From Heligmosomoides polygyrus polygyrus (taxonomy: Eukaryota; Nematoda; Chromadorea; Rhabditida; Heligmosomidae), in the NCBI GenBank assembly GCA_947396885.1, contig OX377205.1, positions 28,211,899-28,275,898 on the forward strand: a stretch of 64,000 bases of DNA, in the 5' to 3' direction. Below are positions 48,001-54,000 of the stretch, in pieces; the stretch's first letter is position 1, and each line of letters opens with the position of its first letter. The translations under genes were made by a program, and so were the position numbers. The notes under the pieces were generated by a model, which saw only the letters and a program-made list of their open reading frames with translations, ran no database searches and had not been told where the DNA came from.

Positions 48001-51000
48001 TAATGAAGTTTAGGCGTAATATTCGTAGCGGTCGTCAAACAGTTTACTATTTCCTTAATCTTCACCACCTTGTTTTTGACAAACACTTCGAGTGGCTTAG
48101 CAGAATGAATCCAGTAAAGCGCAATTTGAGAATCCGAGAATATGTTGATTTGCTTGAGCGGGATGTCAAGTTGCGATTGGATAAACTTTGCCAGTCGAGT
48201 GGATATGAGAGCGGCGAGTAATTCAAGACGCGGAGTGGACATTTTTCTCTTGGGATTGAGGCGACTTTTTACCATGACTAAGTGAAAAGAGAATATAGTA
48301 GAAGGGCGACAAACCAGGTAGGCGCAACATGCGTAAATCTGCGAAGACGCGTCTCCAAAAACATGAAGCTCGAATGAAACATTATGTGAAAGTGAGACAA
48401 TGAAGCGTGGAAGACAGATACGTGTGGTGCTGACTGCATTAACAAGCTCTGTTCATTTGGTCATACCGTCGTCTGACAGCGGATCGTCCCAGTCATATGA
48501 CTTTGACCATAGTTCTTGCACGAAAACTTTGAACTTTACTAGGAAAGACGTTGCTAGTCCAAGAGGATCAAACGTAGAGGCTAGAGCGCGCAAAGCGTGC
48601 GCTTTGATGTTACCTGTATGTGGCCTATTTTGATGTTAATGCGAATTGAGTCCTCATCAACGTTCCAATGGAGTCCTAATAGGCTGGCTTTACTTGGGTT
48701 TTTTATGCGATCACATGTCGGAATAGCGTCGTTCACTTCCTTCCTGCTGCACAAGAACTCTCGTAAATTCGTAAATTCATGTTCATTGTGGCGAAAAGCG
48801 ACTTCGATTTCCGATATCGATTGATTGCATCGCATACGTCAGATGCTCCTAAGAGGATATTATCGACATAGATGTTCCTGCGAATGTCACTGTGTAAAGG
48901 ATCATTTGGTGACTTATTGAGGTAATAAAGGATTGAGATGGCGAGAAGAAAAGGTGAGGCGTTGACACCAAATGGTACACGCGTGAAGCGAAAGCGAAAA
49001 AAAGAAGTTGCGCTATTTTTGATTACTGCTTGGTGCGGCAGGTAATAACATCGACCTTGACTGGGCAAGTCTTCATCGACTTCTTCGATGATGCCTGATG
49101 CGAGCTGGTCGTTGAATACCTTCGCGTACGCAGCTAAAAGGTCGGGTCGATCAACAAGGCTTCTGTACTGACTTTGTAGACGTTTATATGCTAGTTTTTT
49201 ATTATCAGCCAAAGGTGGATGATTTGGTTTCCAAGGAAAGCGAACATGAAGATATCCGTTTATCACTTCGGCTATTTCGTTGAACTCCTTGACGGTGCGC
49301 TCGTTTTCTTTGGCGTCGAACTCAGGATCAGGGTCATCGGTGATGCCTATCGCTTCCAGTGACCAAAGCCTGTTGACCTTCTCGTTTAGTTTATGGTCTC
49401 CTTCTTTGTCGCTTGAAGTTCCGGCACATTTTGCTGAATGATACGCCGAAAACACTTCTTTACCTGAAATAACAGGCCCGAATCTGGAATAGGTGAGCAC
49501 CAATCCTGACGGCAACATTACTGAAGGCTTTCTTGTAAGTATTTTCCAGTAGTGATCCATGCCTATGAGGATATCAGGCGTTAAGAGTTGAGCGTCTCCA
49601 CTTAGCATGTTGTCCTTGATGCCCAAGCTTGCTAGAAATTCTCTGTCCTTCCTTTCAAGTGCTGCCGTAGATTGAGGCGCAGTCAAAACATCTCTAACAA
49701 AGAGCGATAGATAGAATTCTTACCGCTCCTGTCCTTGTCAACTATGCCTGAAGGTTCTGATGACGCGTGGCCTCCCAGTGTAACTAGGGTGATGCTTTGG
49801 CGATTGCTGACCGATAAGCCTAGGCGATACACGGCTGATGCAGTGATGAAGCTTGGCTGCGAACCTGAGTCCAAGAAGACGGTGAGCGCTTCATATGATC
49901 GTGTCCTAGCATTGTATACGTTGGCGTTAACAAGCATGAGCCTAGATGAGGACGCAGATAGCGAGCGTGAGCAAGAATTAGACGACGATTCCGAATTTCT
50001 ACGAATGTTTGTTGCGAAGCAGTTAAACTCGTCGTGTGATTCTTGATCGGAATCGTCACTAACGTCGCGAATATTAACGACGTTTGACGTTACATCACTC
50101 TGGTGATCATTTTTGCGTGCATAAGAGCCGTGATTTCCTTTTGGGAAGTAATTGCGGCTCGGTGAAAATGATACCGATTTCTGCGGTGCTGGAGAGAACG
50201 ATCTCAGTGAGCAGAAAGGTTTATGGTCCTGGCTGTCACGTAAAGAACTTCCGATCGACATATGACTTTCACGTGAAGAACTTCTATTATAACGATTAGG
50301 CGTTCGCGTTGGTGAGCGTCTACGTTCACCATCGCGATATTCACGAGATCGTTGCTCGTTCCCGCGACTTGGTTTATTTTTTGCATCGCACAACAAAACG
50401 TTGTGGTCCTGACCACACGTAGCACAAGAAGGGAAAATGCAGGCGTTACTAGCATTGTCTTCTCGAAAGCATTTCCAACAAAGTTTATGCATGCGAACAA
50501 TGCGTCGGCGCTCTCGTGCGGAAAAGTTCGCTCTACATGTAAGCGGAGAATGTTTTCGAGAAAGACAGAAACAGCACACAGGGTGGTCCTGTTCAGAAGG
50601 CGATGTACCTAAAGCTGGAGAGACTCGCCTCGCTGAGTTGACGGGATATTCTGAGCGTACTAATGAAAACGGTGCCTGATATGATTCAATTCAAGTTCTT
50701 TCTTCTACAACGCAATCTAGCCCTGCTAACAGCTGCTCAAGAGTCCGGATAGTTCCAGAGGCGTGTTCCCTCTTGGCAACTTCAAGTTTAGTGCGCTCAG
50801 GAAACTTGTCAAAAACAATGCGTAGCGTCGAGGTGGCAGTACTATTGTCTTCATATCTAGAGAGTCGAGCAATAAGCGATTGTATTTGGCATAGAGTATT
50901 ACGTTGCGAGATGGATGATACTGAAGCGTGTGGCAACTCTTTTAACTGTTGGAAAATAGAGTTTCTAGCGAACAGAGGTTTGTTGAAACGTTTATGAAAG

Positions 51001-54000
51001 AGCTCTATGGCAAGTTCGTAGTTCTCTTTTGAATTATGAATACGCTGAATAACGTGGGAAGCGTTTCCTTTCAAAGCAAGCTTCAAGTATCCAAACTTAG
51101 CGGAGATAGGAATGTTCGGATTTGAGTGAACAAGTGTATCAAACGTGCACCAGAACTCCCTGAATTGACCAATATCTCCGAAGTATGGTTCCACTTCGAG
51201 CTTTTGAAGCTGCGAAGGTAAAACGTTGCAGCTGTCTCCAACAGCAGGAGTAACAGTTGTATCACGAACTCTAAACGTTGCTTGTGCTTCTGAAATGCCG
51301 TTAGAACGAGCGATACTAGGAGAATTTTGAAGCGAGTGTAGCATCTGATTACATGATGAAGAGGCGTTGTTGAGTTGAGAACTTGCATTTCTAGCGTTTG
51401 CGATTTCTTGCAGAAATGGCTGTTTAGGCGTGCTATCGATTTCCTTGAGTATGTTGGACTCAAAGACATCCAGCTTTTGTAGTTGAGCGGTCACTCTTAT
51501 TAAGGCTTCCTCCGCCTTCTCTTCTATCTCATCACCGTTGTTTTTATCCCAGTGTTCATCGAGTTCATTTTGCACCAGAGACGAGAAATTAGAGTCGACA
51601 TTTTTTGCTACCTCAAAGGCGGAAGTGAGCTTATTTTTTGCACTCTATGGAAGCAGCTCTATTCGAGTCTTGAGTTCGATTAAAACAGCTTTTCGCTCAA
51701 CTATCGTATTGAGGCGTTTATTAGGAGAGGAAGGCTCCGATAAATCATTCGTCGAAAAAACGTTGTTGCCAATGTCGTCTACTGACTTGTCCCGCTTCCG
51801 GAGAGAAAGCGTGATTTAGGCTTTGCTACTACGTATAGTCGCCATGAAGTTTTGAACTGGAGATGGCGTAGTTCGAACCCAAGTTTCTAAACGCTGAATT
51901 GTGCCACTGATGGTTAACGGTTAAGGTCAGTAGGAAAAGTGGCAAAAGTTTCTAAAATAATGGTTAAATGGTGACGAAGACTATAATGTTGATTAGAGGA
52001 TGACGGTGAATGAGTAGAGTTATGATGTTATCCGATTTCTTTGCCGTGTTGTCCTTGACCTGTCGTTGATTGCAAATTCGAACCGTTCGCACTAACAACA
52101 CAAGGTAGCCTCAGACGCTACGATCGACGTAACCATTGCTGGGCATCTACGACCCCGGGCCCTACCGGCTGCATCCTTGGCCCCGGGCCCTCCCGGCTGT
52201 CGGATCCCGAGACCCACGGCTAGCGTCCATGCGATTGGTAGTGCGAATGGGTTCGAGTCAGCTTTCAAAGTGCTAACGCTCACCGCCCATGGGAGGTGCA
52301 ATGGGAGAACAGCTCCTGCCACAAGCTCCGAAGGCATTGCACCACAGTGAGGCCACCACCTAGTGTCCTACACAGAGTCGGTACAACAAAGCAATAAGAA
52401 ATCGGAATTTGAATTAGAATCTGAAATAGGTTACTTTATGAAACGATGAAAAGGTTGAGTATGTGAAGAAATAGTGATTGGTGTAGTGAGCCTGCGAGTG
52501 CAGTGGGTTAGTGAAATCCGTTTGGCCGTGCACCATGTTGCACCGGTGGTGGTCAGTTAGGAGGTGAAAGCAGTTAGTCTCAAAATTTATTTTCTTCTCT
52601 TTCCTAAGGGTTCGGTTGACGGGCCCATCATGGCGGGACGGCGGACGGTGAACGGGGGTATCGGCGAGGAGCAAGTCGAAAACGGGCGAACCAGGATTTA
52701 GGCCCGAGGAGATCCACTGGTGCGCGGTACGGTAGTCGAACGGGCGGTCTTCGAGACGGTACGGCGCGAATTCCAAATTAGTCGTGATCGTCACGACAGC
52801 CGGTTAGCATGATAAGTCGGGTTAAGTCCGGCCTAGCGCTAGAGTCTTGATCATAACAAGACCTTGTTAGAGAGCTGACAAACATATTCACTTTGTAGTT
52901 TGAAATAATCAGCATTTATACTATCGAAAAAATGAAAATCGCGGCGACCTATAGGAGTGCATGGCGCCCTCGCTTCTTTTATAGCTAAAAAATTGCTTTG
53001 TCTATTCAATAATGAAACTCTAAATTGTCAGATATTTACTGACAGTTTTTCGGGCCTTAAATAATGTTGTTTTACTACACTCTAAAATAACCTTTAACTA
53101 ATACCTAACTAACTAATAACTAATATCCATCCTTGAAAATGAAATTTCTATGAAATTTCGAACAGAGTAATCGTTTTTCGCATCAGTTGAATTTTTTAAG
53201 TTAGGGAAAGAAGAAAGGGAAGAAAGTGTCTCCCAAAGAATCATGCCCTCGGGCAACAAAAGAGTTTCTGTTTTGGGAGAGTCTAATTTAATTTCGTAGA
53301 GTTTGTGAAGTATTCAGTTCGATGCGAAACGCATCAGGCTTGTTTTGAAGCTTGTCCAACTTGACGTGAAAGTTGTAATGCTATGAGTTCATAATGAGGA
53401 AATGGAGAAAAGCATACCGAATCTAAAATTCCTGGAGGTTTGATCGGACATCTGAAAGGAGGCTTGATGAAGCGTTACCGGTGTGATGCTTATCCAGAAC
53501 TCTAGGCATGACACCTCCACTACGTACTAGAGCAGCAGGCGTGAGGCACGATTTCCCTCGTGCACCCCTGAACGTCCTTAAGTCACTTCGCGGCCGCGCT
53601 AGGCAAGCCGCCTGTCCTTCTGGGGCTGAGTTATGCCAGATATTTCTGCGGAGGTTATAACATTCGCTTATCAGTCATATAGCAGGCGAACGGTTGTGTA
53701 GTTGCTCATTGTCAAGTGTTCAAAATCACTTCATGGTACCCATACAAGCATGTAGATTTTGTAGACCATCCCAAAAGAGGCTGTCGCTCTGAATTTCTGG
53801 TTAAGAGCCAGCCATTGCTTTGCCCATGTCCACTCTCAAAAATTTTTAAAAGCGACTATGAAGAGAGAATGACCAAAGTTGGAATCAGGCAGGTGAACCA
53901 CTCCATTGTCTGCAGTTATGATAACTCTCATTACATAAGCCTTAGATGCTTGCTGATATGGCCTTTCTGAATATCTTCGTAGAAGCTTTGCTCTCGCCTG

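Larger units (their letters stand above)
42538..52798 (-). mobile_element. BEL/Pao LTR retrotransposon with nested CR1
   Basis: Two 263-bp LTRs (tgttgcacc...cacgaca) bound an internal region coding on the minus strand for Gag, zinc knuckle plus aspartic protease, reverse transcriptase, RNase H and integrase, in the BEL/Pao order. A primer-binding-like tggtgcacggccaaac directly abuts the right LTR on the minus strand, so the right LTR is the 5' LTR. The 5-bp flanks (ggtgg and gccgg) do not match, so no clean target duplication remains. Coding regions carry several stops and frameshifts. Confidence 0.9.
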
